This document shows, piece after piece, positions 7,089 to 16,564 of a stretch of DNA of 27,817 nucleotides (its first letter is position 1; each line of letters starts with the position of its first letter). Both the position numbers and the translations under genes were made by a program. The DNA comes from a virus: the IMG/VR virus record IMGVR_UViG_3300023198_000081, positions 1 to 27,817 of that record, one strand, 5' to 3'. A model generated the notes under the pieces. That model did not search any database and had not been told where the DNA came from. It worked only from the letters and a program-made list of their open reading frames with translations.

Positions 7089-7709
7089 TTATTTTGTTAT
7101 ATTTCGTAAGTTATATCTAATACGCTCTTTAGCAGTCATCTTTAAAATAGCCTCTCTGCTTTTATTTTGCTCTTTTACTGTAGAGAATTTATTTAAAGTA
7201 ATCTCATCAGATGCTGGAGCATTAGATAACTCCTCTACCTTTTTAGATAGCTCAGTAATCTCTGCTTTATAAGTATCTAAGATACTAGATAGCTCTGTAG
7301 AGATAACATTTACTAACTCCTCCTGGCTAAATTCGTACTCCTTAGTACTCTTAACTTTTTTAGGTAATCTATCTGCCTCTTTCTCTAATACTACCTCCTC
7401 CTCAGCTACTTCCTCTACTACTTCCTCCTCAGTTTCTGGAGTTTCTTCTACCTCCTCTACTACTTCTACCATTTCAGATATTACACCATCATCTACTACC
7501 ATAAATCCTCTACCATCCTCTAAAGTGTACTCTCCTGGAGCTAATTTTATAGTAGTACCATCCTCTACTAAAATTGATACATCAGCACCAGCCTCTAGCA
7601 TATCAAAAGTAGATACAATAATAGTACCATCCTCTAACTTTTCTTGTACTGCCATTTTAACCTCAGCATCTAAGCCTAACGCTACTCTTACTCTGTTTTT
7701 TAAATCCAT
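7089..7709 (-). CDS. Scaffold-like head assembly protein
   Basis: A 206-residue protein in three parts. Residues 1-80 form a small beta-rich domain with repeated short motifs (LEDGTIIVST, VEDGTTIKLAPGEYTLEDG, VVDDGVISEM). Residues about 80-120 are extremely acidic (mostly E and V). Residues about 125-206 are predicted coiled-coil (ELSSILDTYKAEITELSKKV) with a basic end. Position between protease and coat, acidity and coiled coil are typical of a head scaffold removed by the protease. It starts 18 bases after a TATATTTATA box. There is no enzyme motif. Confidence 0.6.
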   Translation of the reverse strand: MDLKNRVRVALGLDAEVKMAVQEKLEDGTIIVSTFDMLEAGADVSILVEDGTTIKLAPGEYTLEDGRGFMVVDDGVISEMVEVVEEVEETPETEEEVVEEVAEEEVVLEKEADRLPKKVKSTKEYEFSQEELVNVISTELSSILDTYKAEITELSKKVEELSNAPASDEITLNKFSTVKEQNKSREAILKMTAKERIRYNLRNITK

Positions 7710-7727
7710 TTTAGTATAGTTTTTTGT

Positions 7728-7737
7728 TATAAATATA
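7728..7737 (-). promoter_or_regulatory. Candidate late promoter box TATATTTATA (scaffold-capsid unit)
   Basis: Exact copy of the decamer, 18 bases before the ATG of the scaffold-like gene and followed by an A-rich leader. The gap upstream to the protease stop is only 12 bases, so any upstream element lies in the protease coding end; a TTG is found about 24 bases upstream of the box there. Confidence 0.4.
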
Positions 7738-7749
7738 TTATCTTTTGCT

Positions 7750-8637
7750 TTATTGTACTTTCAATATCTTATTACTCCAATTTAACATAGCAGTACCTCC
7801 ATAAAGGTTATAAGTAATAGTACCAAAATCAGAGTATTTACCAGTATCAATACTTTTAGTTTTATTTAAAAAGGCATTAATCTTTTTTATATCTGTAATA
7901 GATAAGTAGCTCCTAGATATTAATTTTTTACCTATATTAATACTCATTTTAGTAGCATTTAATCCTCTCATCTCATCCTCTATAATAGCCCTCTGAGCAT
8001 TTAAGATAGCTCTACTAGGATAATCTTTATAACTAGCTAGCTCTAATATCTCAGATAGAGCAGTTAATATATCCTCATCGGTATCCTCTGTATTTTCTAC
8101 CTTAGTAGATAAACTAGCTAGCCTATCTATATAAAATCCCTCTATAGAAAATCCTTTAACTTTTTTAGCTAGTATATCCTGCCATACCTCATTATTTTCT
8201 ACTTTCATAGATAATACCCAGCTCCCCTTAGGTAAATCTAGGCCGTATATATTACTTTTATCATGTTTAGTATCCTCTACTATCCAACTCTCTACAGTAG
8301 TTACATCCTGGATTTTATCTCTATGCTCATAAGTAGCGCTACTCTGGTTATTATTCATTAAGTATAATTCTGAGGCTCTTTTAACTGTAGCCTCACTAAA
8401 AAATACATAAAATTCCTTACCATTCTCATCCCTCCTATATATCTGCTTATTAGGTATTAGAGCCGCTCCTACTATAAGGCGCTTATGCTCATCTACTTTA
8501 GCTAAAGATAAGTTATTTTTAGTTTCTTTACTTAAAAAAATCCACTCACTTTCTATCGCAGGAAATTCTACCAGGCTAACCGCATCTATTGCCAGGCTAC
8601 TATGCTGCTCATCTATAATTAACTCTACTATATCCAT
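7750..8637 (-). CDS. XkdF-like head maturation protease
   Basis: A 295-residue protein. Residues about 45-175 match the pattern of the XkdF-type phage serine protease family (Peptidase_S78_2): RLIVGAALIPNKQIYR, FYVFFSEATVKRASELYL, an ATYEHRD with likely catalytic H105, ESWIVEDTKHDKSNIYG and GFSIEGFY with likely catalytic S164. After an acidic linker, residues about 205-295 (YPSRAILNAQRAI to YNLYGGTAMLNWSNKIL) form a second helical domain that I recognise as a recurring C-terminal domain of Bacteroidetes phage head proteins, of unknown role. The protease would cleave scaffold and coat during head assembly; it stands directly before both genes. A TATATTTATA box lies 14 bases before its start. 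Confidence 0.75.
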   Translation of the reverse strand: MDIVELIIDEQHSSLAIDAVSLVEFPAIESEWIFLSKETKNNLSLAKVDEHKRLIVGAALIPNKQIYRRDENGKEFYVFFSEATVKRASELYLMNNNQSSATYEHRDKIQDVTTVESWIVEDTKHDKSNIYGLDLPKGSWVLSMKVENNEVWQDILAKKVKGFSIEGFYIDRLASLSTKVENTEDTDEDILTALSEILELASYKDYPSRAILNAQRAIIEDEMRGLNATKMSINIGKKLISRSYLSITDIKKINAFLNKTKSIDTGKYSDFGTITYNLYGGTAMLNWSNKILKVQ

Positions 8638-8651
8638 TTTTTTACTTTTAT

Positions 8652-8661
8652 TATAAATATA
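8652..8661 (-). promoter_or_regulatory. Candidate late promoter box TATATTTATA (protease)
   Basis: Exact copy of the decamer, 14 bases before the protease ATG, in the 34-base gap after the tape measure gene. The sequence just upstream, AGTAAACTATAAT, resembles AGTAACTATAAT in the same place upstream of the copy before terminase. Confidence 0.4.
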
Positions 8662-8671
8662 TTTTATGTAA

Positions 8672-10417
8672 TTATAGTTTACTCCTCCTCCTAATTTTTG
8701 CTAATTTTGCCTGGCTATCACTCATGCTATCAGTAAGTACATAAGCCTTAATAGGAGCAGTAGATAAGCCAGCTATACTATCTCCAGTATCCTCAGTAGT
8801 AGCTCCTCCTCTGGAAAATCCTACTCCTCCTCCTGCTACATTCATATTACTTAAAGCGCCTCTAAACATCTTAGCAGATTTAGAGTTTATAACTACCTCT
8901 CCTCTGGATAATCTAGCATTTACACTATCACTAGTACCATTACCATAGCCTCCTACTATACCTCCTCTGGCCATTTTAGGTATCTCTGTTGCATTAATAG
9001 CATCTACCTGGCGCTGCCCTGCTAAAATAGCTATACCTGCCGCTATAGGCGCTAATACTTGCCCTACTACTGGTATGCCTATCATAGAGTTAAATGCACC
9101 CTGCGCACCTATAAAGGTATTAATCCTACTCTCTGCTATTTTTGTAGCTTTCCATGCATCACTCCCCTCATTTTGTAAATCTGCTACTCCTCCTAGCATA
9201 GAGCCTAAACTAGCTAAATCTCCAGTATTTAATGCTCTCTCCTTATCTGAGGTTACTTTATTCTGCTCCTGCTTTTTCTTATTATATTTCTTATTTATCT
9301 CTGCTTTAAGGCTTTCAGCATGCTCAGTATCTGCTACTCCTGCTAGCGCTCTCTCCCTATCAAATTCTAGCTGCATATTAGCACGCTCTAAAGCATCCTC
9401 AGTAAATGCTACTGCATTTTCTTGTTGGATTAATAGTAATCTCTCTCCCTCAGATAATAATAAAGCCTCTTTATCTGCTAATAATTTCTCATCTATTGCT
9501 AACTGCTTTTCTGCAGCGGCCTCTTTAGCAGCTATCTCAGCATCTATCTCAGCCTGCCTCTCTGCAGCATTAGCCTTTTCTTTATCTCTGGTAGATTGCT
9601 TTAAACCATTTAAAAAATTCTGTAAACCTATCTGCTTAGCAGTACTCTCCTCTTTTATAGCTGCTAACTCTATCTGCAAATCAGCCTCAGCATCTAAATC
9701 CTCTGCCATGCTCTCTCCTAAAGAATTCTCCTCCTGCTTAATCCTTAATGCCTCCTCAGCTATAGATATACGCTCTGCCATTAATGATTGCTCTTTAGCA
9801 AATGCTTTTTCTGCAGCCTCTGTACGCTCTTTATCTGATTTAGTTATATCCTCAGCTATTATTTTTAATCCCTCTATCTCTGCCTTATTCTCTGCAGTCC
9901 TTACTCTTAAATCTCTCTGAGCATCTGTAAGAGAATTAAAGGCTTTTTTAAGGTTTATAGCAGCATTAGCCTCTGCTTGTATCTCATCAGTTATACCAGA
10001 TAAAGCTCCTTTTACATCCTCTGCAGCTCCTTTAAAATCTCCAGAGAATACTTTAGCAATAGCAGAGCCTACTGAGCTTATTCTATCAGTAATAACTGCT
10101 ACTGCAGCACCTATACCAGCAAAAGCAACCTCTAAAGCCTCAGCTCCTGCCTTAGTATTTTTAAACCATGTAGCTAGCGCTCCAAATGCTAACAATAAAA
10201 CACCGATACCAGTACTAGCTATACCTGCAGTAATAGAGCTAAATAATACTTTACTAGTAGCTTTTACTGATACCATAGCTTTTTTAACTCCTCCCATAGC
10301 CATACTAAGTAAAGTAGTCTGCTTAGCTGCATCTTTAGAGCCATCTCCTACCTTTTTTATATCCTTACCAGCTTTACTAGCCTCTACTAATACCTCTAAT
10401 ATAACCTTTTCAACCAT
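8672..10417 (-). CDS. Tail tape measure protein
   Basis: A 581-residue protein that sets tail length and is injected with the DNA. It has a short basic N-terminus, alanine/glycine-rich hydrophobic segments around residues 55-85 (ITAGIASTGIGVLLLAFGAL) and 95-130, then a long coiled coil from about 150 to 390 rich in A, E and K, a second glycine/alanine hydrophobic part around 435-470 (GAFNSMIGIPVVGQVLAPIA) and a flexible C-terminus ending RRRSKL. Length at about 1.5 A per residue suggests a tail near 87 nm at most. The opposite strand has a 281-codon shadow frame (9075-9920), an effect of the repetitive alanine-glutamate coding. It follows the fibre gene and precedes the head genes, not the chaperone gene as usual. 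Confidence 0.85.
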   Translation of the reverse strand: MVEKVILEVLVEASKAGKDIKKVGDGSKDAAKQTTLLSMAMGGVKKAMVSVKATSKVLFSSITAGIASTGIGVLLLAFGALATWFKNTKAGAEALEVAFAGIGAAVAVITDRISSVGSAIAKVFSGDFKGAAEDVKGALSGITDEIQAEANAAINLKKAFNSLTDAQRDLRVRTAENKAEIEGLKIIAEDITKSDKERTEAAEKAFAKEQSLMAERISIAEEALRIKQEENSLGESMAEDLDAEADLQIELAAIKEESTAKQIGLQNFLNGLKQSTRDKEKANAAERQAEIDAEIAAKEAAAEKQLAIDEKLLADKEALLLSEGERLLLIQQENAVAFTEDALERANMQLEFDRERALAGVADTEHAESLKAEINKKYNKKKQEQNKVTSDKERALNTGDLASLGSMLGGVADLQNEGSDAWKATKIAESRINTFIGAQGAFNSMIGIPVVGQVLAPIAAGIAILAGQRQVDAINATEIPKMARGGIVGGYGNGTSDSVNARLSRGEVVINSKSAKMFRGALSNMNVAGGGVGFSRGGATTEDTGDSIAGLSTAPIKAYVLTDSMSDSQAKLAKIRRRSKL

Positions 10418-10545
10418 GATTTTTTATTTAATTTATTACTATTTAATCTCTTATCTTTAATATTTTCAATATCCTTAATTACTAAACTCATATAGCTTAG
10501 ATTTAAAAGCATATTTTTTTTAACTATCTTAAATCTATCTATCAT
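10396..10545 (-). CDS. 49-residue basic protein upstream of tape measure
   Basis: The ATG at 10545 overlaps the TGA of the fibre gene as ATGA, and the frame runs 49 codons to a TAG at 10396-10398, overlapping the start of the tape measure by 22 bases. The sequence begins MIDRFKIVKKNMLLNLSYMS and is rich in lysine and asparagine, probably helical. The overlaps at both ends and the otherwise empty gap argue for a real gene. The function is unknown; a small tail assembly factor would fit the place. Confidence 0.5.
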   Translation of the reverse strand: MIDRFKIVKKNMLLNLSYMSLVIKDIENIKDKRLNSNKLNKKSWLKRLY

Positions 10546-13043
10546 AATGTTACTCCAGTCCTAATCTCTGTAAAGGTTATATTACTAGCCCACTCTATAA
10601 TAGTATCTGCATGGCCTCTAACTCTCATTGCAAAATTAGTACCACTAACTATACCAGTAGGCTGCCAGTTAGTAGTATGGCCGCTATGTTTAATTACATC
10701 TCTCTCTCTGGATATACTTAATACTCCTGATTTATTAATTATAACTCCTCTCTCTACCCAGCTACCAAAATCTCCTACTACTCCACCTCCTGACGTATCA
10801 GTACCTCCTACTCTAACGGCTAATACGTCTGCGTGAAAATACATAGCAGTATTATCAGGAATAGCAAATAAGCTATCAGTTACTCCATTTAAAAAGCTAG
10901 ACTTATTACTACCATCTGTAGACTGTAAGCTATAAATTAAATTGGTACTCTGCCTAGGAGCTAAATAAGGTAGTACCTCTTTTACGGATACATTATCTAC
11001 TGAGCCATTAAAAATATTAGAACGAAGATAAACTCTGTTATTTGAACTTGGATTAGTTACATTAACTATAACTGTATGTGTTCCATCATAGGATGGAGAG
11101 TTTGCAGTTACATAGCCCCCCATACCTAAAGCTAAAGTACCCGAAACATAATTAGAAACAGTAAAAGTAATACTAAAAGTTTTACCTAAAGTTGATAATC
11201 CGCTAATTTCCTGGAATAAACTATTGTAAGGGTTTAATCCTGCTGAATTTGCTTGATAACCTCCTAAAAGAGAGCTACCTATACTCCAATCTGCACCTGC
11301 TGAATTCCATTTCCAATCCTGCCCTACCTCTTTTACTGAGATGTTAGATATAGTAACATCTGTACCCCCTGAGTATCTTCTAGCTATACTTAAAGTAGTA
11401 TTATCTGCCTCAAAATATTTAACATGAGAGCCTAAAGTACTATCCATAGCAGTAACTATAGCAGAATTTAATTTTAATGCTCCTATATTATTTTCAGTTA
11501 TATCATAACTAAATTTATATTGTTTACCAATAACCAAAGAAGAATAGCTAGTTTGAAGTACCCCCGCTACTGGAGTATGTTGTATCCTAGCTCCTAGGCT
11601 AGTTAATTCTGAGCCATCATTAAATATCCAATACTGCCCTACTTCTTTTACTGATACATCCTTAATATAAATTTTTTGGTTTGCTCCAGCAGTTTCTCCA
11701 TATTTTCTATGTATAAATAAATCATTATTACCAGTAGCTTTATAGTAAAAAGTAAAATCCTTATAAGAAGTAGTTAAACTAACATCTCCAATATTATTAA
11801 TAGTAGCTGCTCCGCTACTTTCTAATATTTCAGCATTAAAAATTGAAGTAGATTTCATACTCAATACTATTTTGTATTGAACACCAGTAGTAAATATATC
11901 CTGCTGATATATACCTACATTACTATTACTACTATCTATATTTAAAATAGCATCATTCTGAAAAGATACAGTAGATGAGCCTGATTTATAAATATCCCAA
12001 TTTTGAGCAACTTCTGTTAATGATACATTTTGTAAATAAAAACTCTCTCCTATTTCCTGAGTTACTCTAGGGTATACATCAATTGACTGCCCAGTAATAC
12101 TAGTACATGTAAAAAATAAATCAATAGTTTGAGATATACCAGCCTCAGTAGGATAATTACCTCCTGCCTGCGTATTAGAGCTATTACTTTCTGATATTCT
12201 TACAGATAAATCAGTACCATCTGAGGTAATAAATGTAGCTTTAAATCTATAGTTTTTATCTATCTCTAAATCACTAGATACATCCTGCTTAACTCTTTGC
12301 TGCCAGTAGATAGTCTGCTTTTCTATTACATCATTTCTAAAGCCATCAGCAATAGCCGTTAATCTCCTTTTACCAGTACTAGGGTTTACATTCCAATCAG
12401 TAAACTGAACACCGCCATCTAAATTACTATCTGTAGCATCTTGGAAATCTTCAAAATTACCATTTTCTACTAGCTCTACTCCTGGAGTAAAATCTCCATT
12501 ATTTACTAGCTCTGCTCCTATCTCACTAAAATCTCCATTAAGTATCTCCTCTGCTCCTATCTCATCAAAATCTCCATTAGTAACTAGCTCATCTCCTAAG
12601 CGACTTATACCAGCCTCAGGAGGATTACCCCCTAGCACTATAGAGTTAGTAGCAGTAGCCTCTGCTCTAGCGCCTGAGATGCTAGTATTACTAACTAAAT
12701 CAGTTACTGTATTATTATCTCCAGATATTACATTACTATAATTATTACTAGTAAGAATATGGCTAGCTCCAGCTATTAAATTATCTCTAGTATTCCTACC
12801 TATAGTATTAGATGCTCTAGCTATTGATAAATTCTGTGTAGCGCTAGGGCTATTAAATACTAATGGATTATTTGCTATATAGCATTTACTATCTGATTTA
12901 TTAAATACAAATCCATAAGCCTCACACTCATCCAGAGTAGGTAAAACCTCTACTAGTACCTCTCCTACATACTCCTCATAAATAACCTGGCTTAATCTGT
13001 TTATATTTTTAGGCCTTACAGTATATCCGATTATAAAATTCAT
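10542..13043 (-). CDS. Modular tail fibre / receptor-binding protein candidate
   Basis: An 833-residue multidomain protein. Residues 1-60 are an attachment part with TLDECEAYGFVFNKSDSKCY. Residues about 66-140 form short repeats with N and G turns (RNTRDNLIAGAS, NVISGDNNTV, ATATNSIVLGG), probably a trimeric beta-roll or beta-helix. Residues 151-197 hold four tandem copies of an E-[LI]-x-x-NG-[DN]-F motif. Then follow four CBM4/9-like beta-sandwich modules, ending near residues 345, 468, 574 and 690 with SLTEV or SVKEV. Residues about 695-833 form a C-terminal domain (GGGVVGDFGSWVERGVI, TIIEWASNITFTEI) of a type seen at the ends of Bacteroidetes phage fibres. Carbohydrate-binding modules suggest adhesion to surface polysaccharide. 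It is the third large gene of the tail-tip group. Confidence 0.65.
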   Translation of the reverse strand: MNFIIGYTVRPKNINRLSQVIYEEYVGEVLVEVLPTLDECEAYGFVFNKSDSKCYIANNPLVFNSPSATQNLSIARASNTIGRNTRDNLIAGASHILTSNNYSNVISGDNNTVTDLVSNTSISGARAEATATNSIVLGGNPPEAGISRLGDELVTNGDFDEIGAEEILNGDFSEIGAELVNNGDFTPGVELVENGNFEDFQDATDSNLDGGVQFTDWNVNPSTGKRRLTAIADGFRNDVIEKQTIYWQQRVKQDVSSDLEIDKNYRFKATFITSDGTDLSVRISESNSSNTQAGGNYPTEAGISQTIDLFFTCTSITGQSIDVYPRVTQEIGESFYLQNVSLTEVAQNWDIYKSGSSTVSFQNDAILNIDSSNSNVGIYQQDIFTTGVQYKIVLSMKSTSIFNAEILESSGAATINNIGDVSLTTSYKDFTFYYKATGNNDLFIHRKYGETAGANQKIYIKDVSVKEVGQYWIFNDGSELTSLGARIQHTPVAGVLQTSYSSLVIGKQYKFSYDITENNIGALKLNSAIVTAMDSTLGSHVKYFEADNTTLSIARRYSGGTDVTISNISVKEVGQDWKWNSAGADWSIGSSLLGGYQANSAGLNPYNSLFQEISGLSTLGKTFSITFTVSNYVSGTLALGMGGYVTANSPSYDGTHTVIVNVTNPSSNNRVYLRSNIFNGSVDNVSVKEVLPYLAPRQSTNLIYSLQSTDGSNKSSFLNGVTDSLFAIPDNTAMYFHADVLAVRVGGTDTSGGGVVGDFGSWVERGVIINKSGVLSISRERDVIKHSGHTTNWQPTGIVSGTNFAMRVRGHADTIIEWASNITFTEIRTGVTL
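12446..12593 (-). repeat. Four tandem NG(D/N)F motif units inside the fibre gene
   Basis: Codons 151-199 encode DELVTNGDFDEIGA, EEILNGDFSEIGA, ELVNNGDFTPGV and ELVENGNFEDF one after another, units of 11-14 residues. The DNA repeats as well: the plus strand repeats AAATCTCCATTA and TCTGCTCCTATCTCA between 12496 and 12577. In normal CBM4/9 modules this motif opens a domain of about 120 residues; here only the last copy leads into one. It looks like slippage or repeated recombination at the module boundary. Confidence 0.65.
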
Positions 13044-13044
13044 G

Positions 13045-15132
13045 TTATAAATTCCTTATAGTTATTAATTTTAATTTACTCATAGCTCCAGCCCTATACT
13101 CTATCTTATAAATTCTATATCTTGTACTCTTAATTAGTATAATATCATTAAAATTTAATTTAAAAATATCCTCAGAATTTAAATAAGCCTCTACCTCTAT
13201 TATCCTAGTATCTTTATTATATAACTCATCAATGTACTGTAGCCAGTAAGTATTATATAGAGTATTAAGAGTTATAACGCTACTGTACTGCTCAGCTACT
13301 GTATTAAATCTATAGCTATCAGAGGTATTAGTATAAGGATAAGCATCCATAGCAGAAAATAATAGCATAGTATTTTTATTAGTAAATCCTCCTACTGTAT
13401 AGGTATTAGGTAAATTTACTACTCCATTATCATATAATATCCTTAAATTATTCTCCCAGTATCGTAATGGCTGCCCTGCTGGGCTTACACTACTATCTAT
13501 AATCTGAGGCATAACATTAGTACCTAATCCATTACCTAAATCTACTACATAAGTATCAGAGAATGGAGTAACCTCTACCTCATCACTCTCCTTATCTATA
13601 ATCTCTATATTAGAGTTATAATTATAACCAAAAAGCCAATCACTAGGGCTATTTAAATTAGGAGTTATCCAATCATCTTTATCCTCAGAAAATTTAAATT
13701 TAATCTCCCTACTTAAACCATCTATAGGAGTATATTTAAACTCACTCTCATCAATTTTATTAGTCCAATCTAATTTATTCCCAGCACCTACCCAATCCTT
13801 ATAAGGCTCTATAATTAAATTATTAGGGTTATTTTCATCTACTAATATCACTAATTTAAACATATCTATTATCCCCTTAAAGTAATCCCATTGGCTATTA
13901 TCTCCTCTAAATCCTAGTAATATTCTATCCATATCCTGGCTAGTATTAGATGATAAAAGCCATGATACCCAGCTACTATTAGTACTTACATCTATAGATA
14001 CTGAGCCTCCAATACCTTTTATTTCTATCCAGCAACTATCTCCAGCATCTAATAATATACTAGTAAATCCAGGAGTAATAACTCCAGATGTTGAGCCATT
14101 CCAGATAACATAGCCAGTATTTACATTAGCACTATAGGTAGTATTAGTATGATGTAAAGTAATTTCTACATTATTACTACTATTATTAAAATATAAGTTA
14201 CCAAATAACTCTACCTCAGTACCATTATTAATAGCAGTAAATTTATCAGTACCTAAGTTATATAATGCAGCCTGCGCTCCAGTAGCTACTGTAGCATTAG
14301 CTATAGCTCCAGAGGTAGTATAAGTACCTATTATATTATCTAAATCACAGTAATAATCACTAGATGCCGCAGCACCAGATATATTAAAATCTACATATAA
14401 TTTATTAAACTTAGTACTATTTAAAAATGCAGAGCTAAAAGTATATCCAGCATCTCTAAAAATATTCTGTAATAGATATAAAGCATTTACCCAGGGGCGG
14501 AAATAATCAGGTAAATAAGGGCTAAAAAAGTTACCTAAAGTATTAGTACTATGGCCTGCCCAGTTTACCATAGGATATTTTAATACTGAGGTAGTAGTAG
14601 CTCCTACAGTACCAGCAAAACTATTAGCTGGTAAAGGATTAAATAAATTTAATATACCAGTCCAGCTATTTTCTACATTATTAGAGGTATATAAATGGTT
14701 TAGCTCAGATAAATCTAAATCCCTAAATACCTTATCCCCTATACTATCCTTTAAATTTACTACCTCAGAGTATATAGTTACATTATAAGTAATAGCTCCA
14801 TCCTTTATAGATATATCATTTAACTGTAAATATCCCTCAAAAGTATTAAGAGTATCCTCCTTTACTATTATCCTAGTTTTTTTATGAGTATCAAAATTAC
14901 TACTAGCAGTTACATCGAAAATATTATTAAAAAATATATTATTATTTTTAGTACCTGGTATATCAAAACTCTTAGAATAACTAGCATCTGCCTCAGCTAC
15001 ATTAGTAAAATCATCTATATTTAATACTAGAGGTATAGGCTCATTTTCAAATAAATCTAAAATATACTCTCCAGTAGGGAATGTAAGAGGTAAGGTAGTA
15101 CTCTGAGGATAGGCTATTAATTGTTGCTCCAT
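13045..15132 (-). CDS. Large tail-tip / baseplate protein
   Basis: A 695-residue protein. The N-terminal 150 residues contain LDLFENEPIPLVLNIDDF, then SYSKSFDIPGTKNN, NIFFNNIFDV, KKTRIIVKEDTLNTFEGYL and ITYNVTIYSEVVNLKD. This start is typical of a tail protein family of Bacteroidetes siphophages. The middle is beta-rich and N/S/T-rich; the end (residues about 645-695) has IEVEAYLNSEDIFKLNFNDI and a final YRIYKIEYRAGAMSKLKLITI, resembling the hub parts of tail tips. I infer a baseplate hub or tail-associated protein. It lies between the 472-residue tail protein and the fibre, two bases from the first and one base from the second, so the three are surely co-transcribed. Confidence 0.6.
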   Translation of the reverse strand: MEQQLIAYPQSTTLPLTFPTGEYILDLFENEPIPLVLNIDDFTNVAEADASYSKSFDIPGTKNNNIFFNNIFDVTASSNFDTHKKTRIIVKEDTLNTFEGYLQLNDISIKDGAITYNVTIYSEVVNLKDSIGDKVFRDLDLSELNHLYTSNNVENSWTGILNLFNPLPANSFAGTVGATTTSVLKYPMVNWAGHSTNTLGNFFSPYLPDYFRPWVNALYLLQNIFRDAGYTFSSAFLNSTKFNKLYVDFNISGAAASSDYYCDLDNIIGTYTTSGAIANATVATGAQAALYNLGTDKFTAINNGTEVELFGNLYFNNSSNNVEITLHHTNTTYSANVNTGYVIWNGSTSGVITPGFTSILLDAGDSCWIEIKGIGGSVSIDVSTNSSWVSWLLSSNTSQDMDRILLGFRGDNSQWDYFKGIIDMFKLVILVDENNPNNLIIEPYKDWVGAGNKLDWTNKIDESEFKYTPIDGLSREIKFKFSEDKDDWITPNLNSPSDWLFGYNYNSNIEIIDKESDEVEVTPFSDTYVVDLGNGLGTNVMPQIIDSSVSPAGQPLRYWENNLRILYDNGVVNLPNTYTVGGFTNKNTMLLFSAMDAYPYTNTSDSYRFNTVAEQYSSVITLNTLYNTYWLQYIDELYNKDTRIIEVEAYLNSEDIFKLNFNDIILIKSTRYRIYKIEYRAGAMSKLKLITIRNL

Positions 15133-15134
15133 AA

Positions 15135-16553
15135 TTATCCTCTTTGTATTCTTTTATTAATAGCATACTCTATATCTAAATTATACTGAGCTACTTTATC
15201 ATTAGCCTCTGTATATTTATCATAGCTTTTATTAGTTACTATTACTGGTATCATATACTCCCCAAAATCTGCAGGAGCAGTATCTGTATCATCATAGCCC
15301 TTTAATATATAAACCTCTGGAGATATAAATAACTGCTCTAACCAGGCTGCCTCCTCATCACTCCTAAACCAGTCCGAGTTAAGGCTAATAGTTTCCGTAG
15401 CATTAGAATTTAAAATACTCCTCCCTCTCTGGTATCCATGCTTTACATATTTAGAGCCGTTCCAATTACCTTTAACTTTATTAAATTCTGTTCTATCTAT
15501 ATCTGTAGTCCTAGTATTTTTCTTAGTAAAATTATAATAATCCCATACTCCATACTTATTAAGCCAGGTTAATCTAATTTTCTCAAATCCTTTACAATCT
15601 GCACCCTGCTTAAAATATGTATAAGCATAAGTAACTGTATTGGTAGGAGTTTGCAAAAATACTAGATAACTATTCCAGTTAGTAGGTATAGTAATCCCTG
15701 CTCCTTTCATATTAGCAGTACCTACTCCTATATATTGTAAATGTTTTTCAGCATCCTCTAAAGTAGTATCTACTGCAGTATTATACCCTCCATTAGCTGG
15801 AGTTATTTGCGTAGTTACTTCTGATATAAAAGTATTAGTATTATCAAAAAACTGTATTTTATACTGGCTAGGCTTAGGATGAGTATTAGCAAATTTACCA
15901 GTTAAAAAAGCTAAAGTAGCATAATCATTATCTCCTATAAATTGCCCATAATTAAAATCGTATAAAGGAGTAGTAGGAGCATCAGTAAGAAATTTAGAGG
16001 TATTACTTAAAGGTAAATAACTATTATTATTCCAGTCATCCAAATTAATACCATAATTATTACCTAGATATTTACCCTCATTATTATAAGCTACTCCATT
16101 AAAAGATAGATATAATTCAAAAGTATTTTGAGCTAAGTATTGAGTAGGAGATACTGTAGGAGTACTAGCCCACTCTGAGCCAAATTTTAAGGTAAATCTC
16201 CTAGTATTATTAGTACTTAAACTAACTTTATCTATACAATGTATAGCACACTCAGAGCCAGCTACATTATCTAAGCCTTTAAAAGCGCTCTCTATACCTG
16301 GATATATACTACCTAAATTATCAGAGTTTACATACTGCTCTAATATCTCATTTACTTTAATAATACCATTACCCAAATTATTAGGAGAGAATTTAAAAAG
16401 TCCTAAATAATCTCCTCCAGTAGAGCCTCCCCATATCTCTAAAATATATTTAAATTTATACTGAGTATTATTACTATCATTTACAGAGTAAACCCAATCC
16501 GTTCCTACTGGCATCTCCTTATATAGAGGCTGTTGTAGTGTTATATATGCCAT
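15135..16553 (-). CDS. Tail protein, probable distal tail component
   Basis: A 472-residue beta-rich protein with the start LQQPLYKEMPVGTDWVYSV and KYILEIWGG. The C-terminal third carries the most conserved-looking blocks: FEKIRLTWLNKYGVWDYYNF (about residues 324-343), HGYQRGRSIL, ISLNSDWFRSDEEAAWLEQL (about 393-412), LFISPEVYIL and a final YNLDIEYAINKRIQR. I know this pattern from Bacteroidetes phage tail operons, always beside the tail-tip protein. It probably forms part of the distal tail; no enzyme motif is visible. Twelve bases separate it from the tail completion gene. Confidence 0.55.
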   Translation of the reverse strand: MAYITLQQPLYKEMPVGTDWVYSVNDSNNTQYKFKYILEIWGGSTGGDYLGLFKFSPNNLGNGIIKVNEILEQYVNSDNLGSIYPGIESAFKGLDNVAGSECAIHCIDKVSLSTNNTRRFTLKFGSEWASTPTVSPTQYLAQNTFELYLSFNGVAYNNEGKYLGNNYGINLDDWNNNSYLPLSNTSKFLTDAPTTPLYDFNYGQFIGDNDYATLAFLTGKFANTHPKPSQYKIQFFDNTNTFISEVTTQITPANGGYNTAVDTTLEDAEKHLQYIGVGTANMKGAGITIPTNWNSYLVFLQTPTNTVTYAYTYFKQGADCKGFEKIRLTWLNKYGVWDYYNFTKKNTRTTDIDRTEFNKVKGNWNGSKYVKHGYQRGRSILNSNATETISLNSDWFRSDEEAAWLEQLFISPEVYILKGYDDTDTAPADFGEYMIPVIVTNKSYDKYTEANDKVAQYNLDIEYAINKRIQRG

Positions 16554-16564
16554 CTTATTTTATT

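Noticed and set aside
9075-9920. A 281-codon open frame on the plus strand opposite the tape measure gene
   Set aside because: It is a shadow of the alanine/glutamate-rich coiled coil: its translation is serine/alanine/leucine-rich low-complexity sequence without a family resemblance, and no plus-strand gene exists elsewhere in the window.
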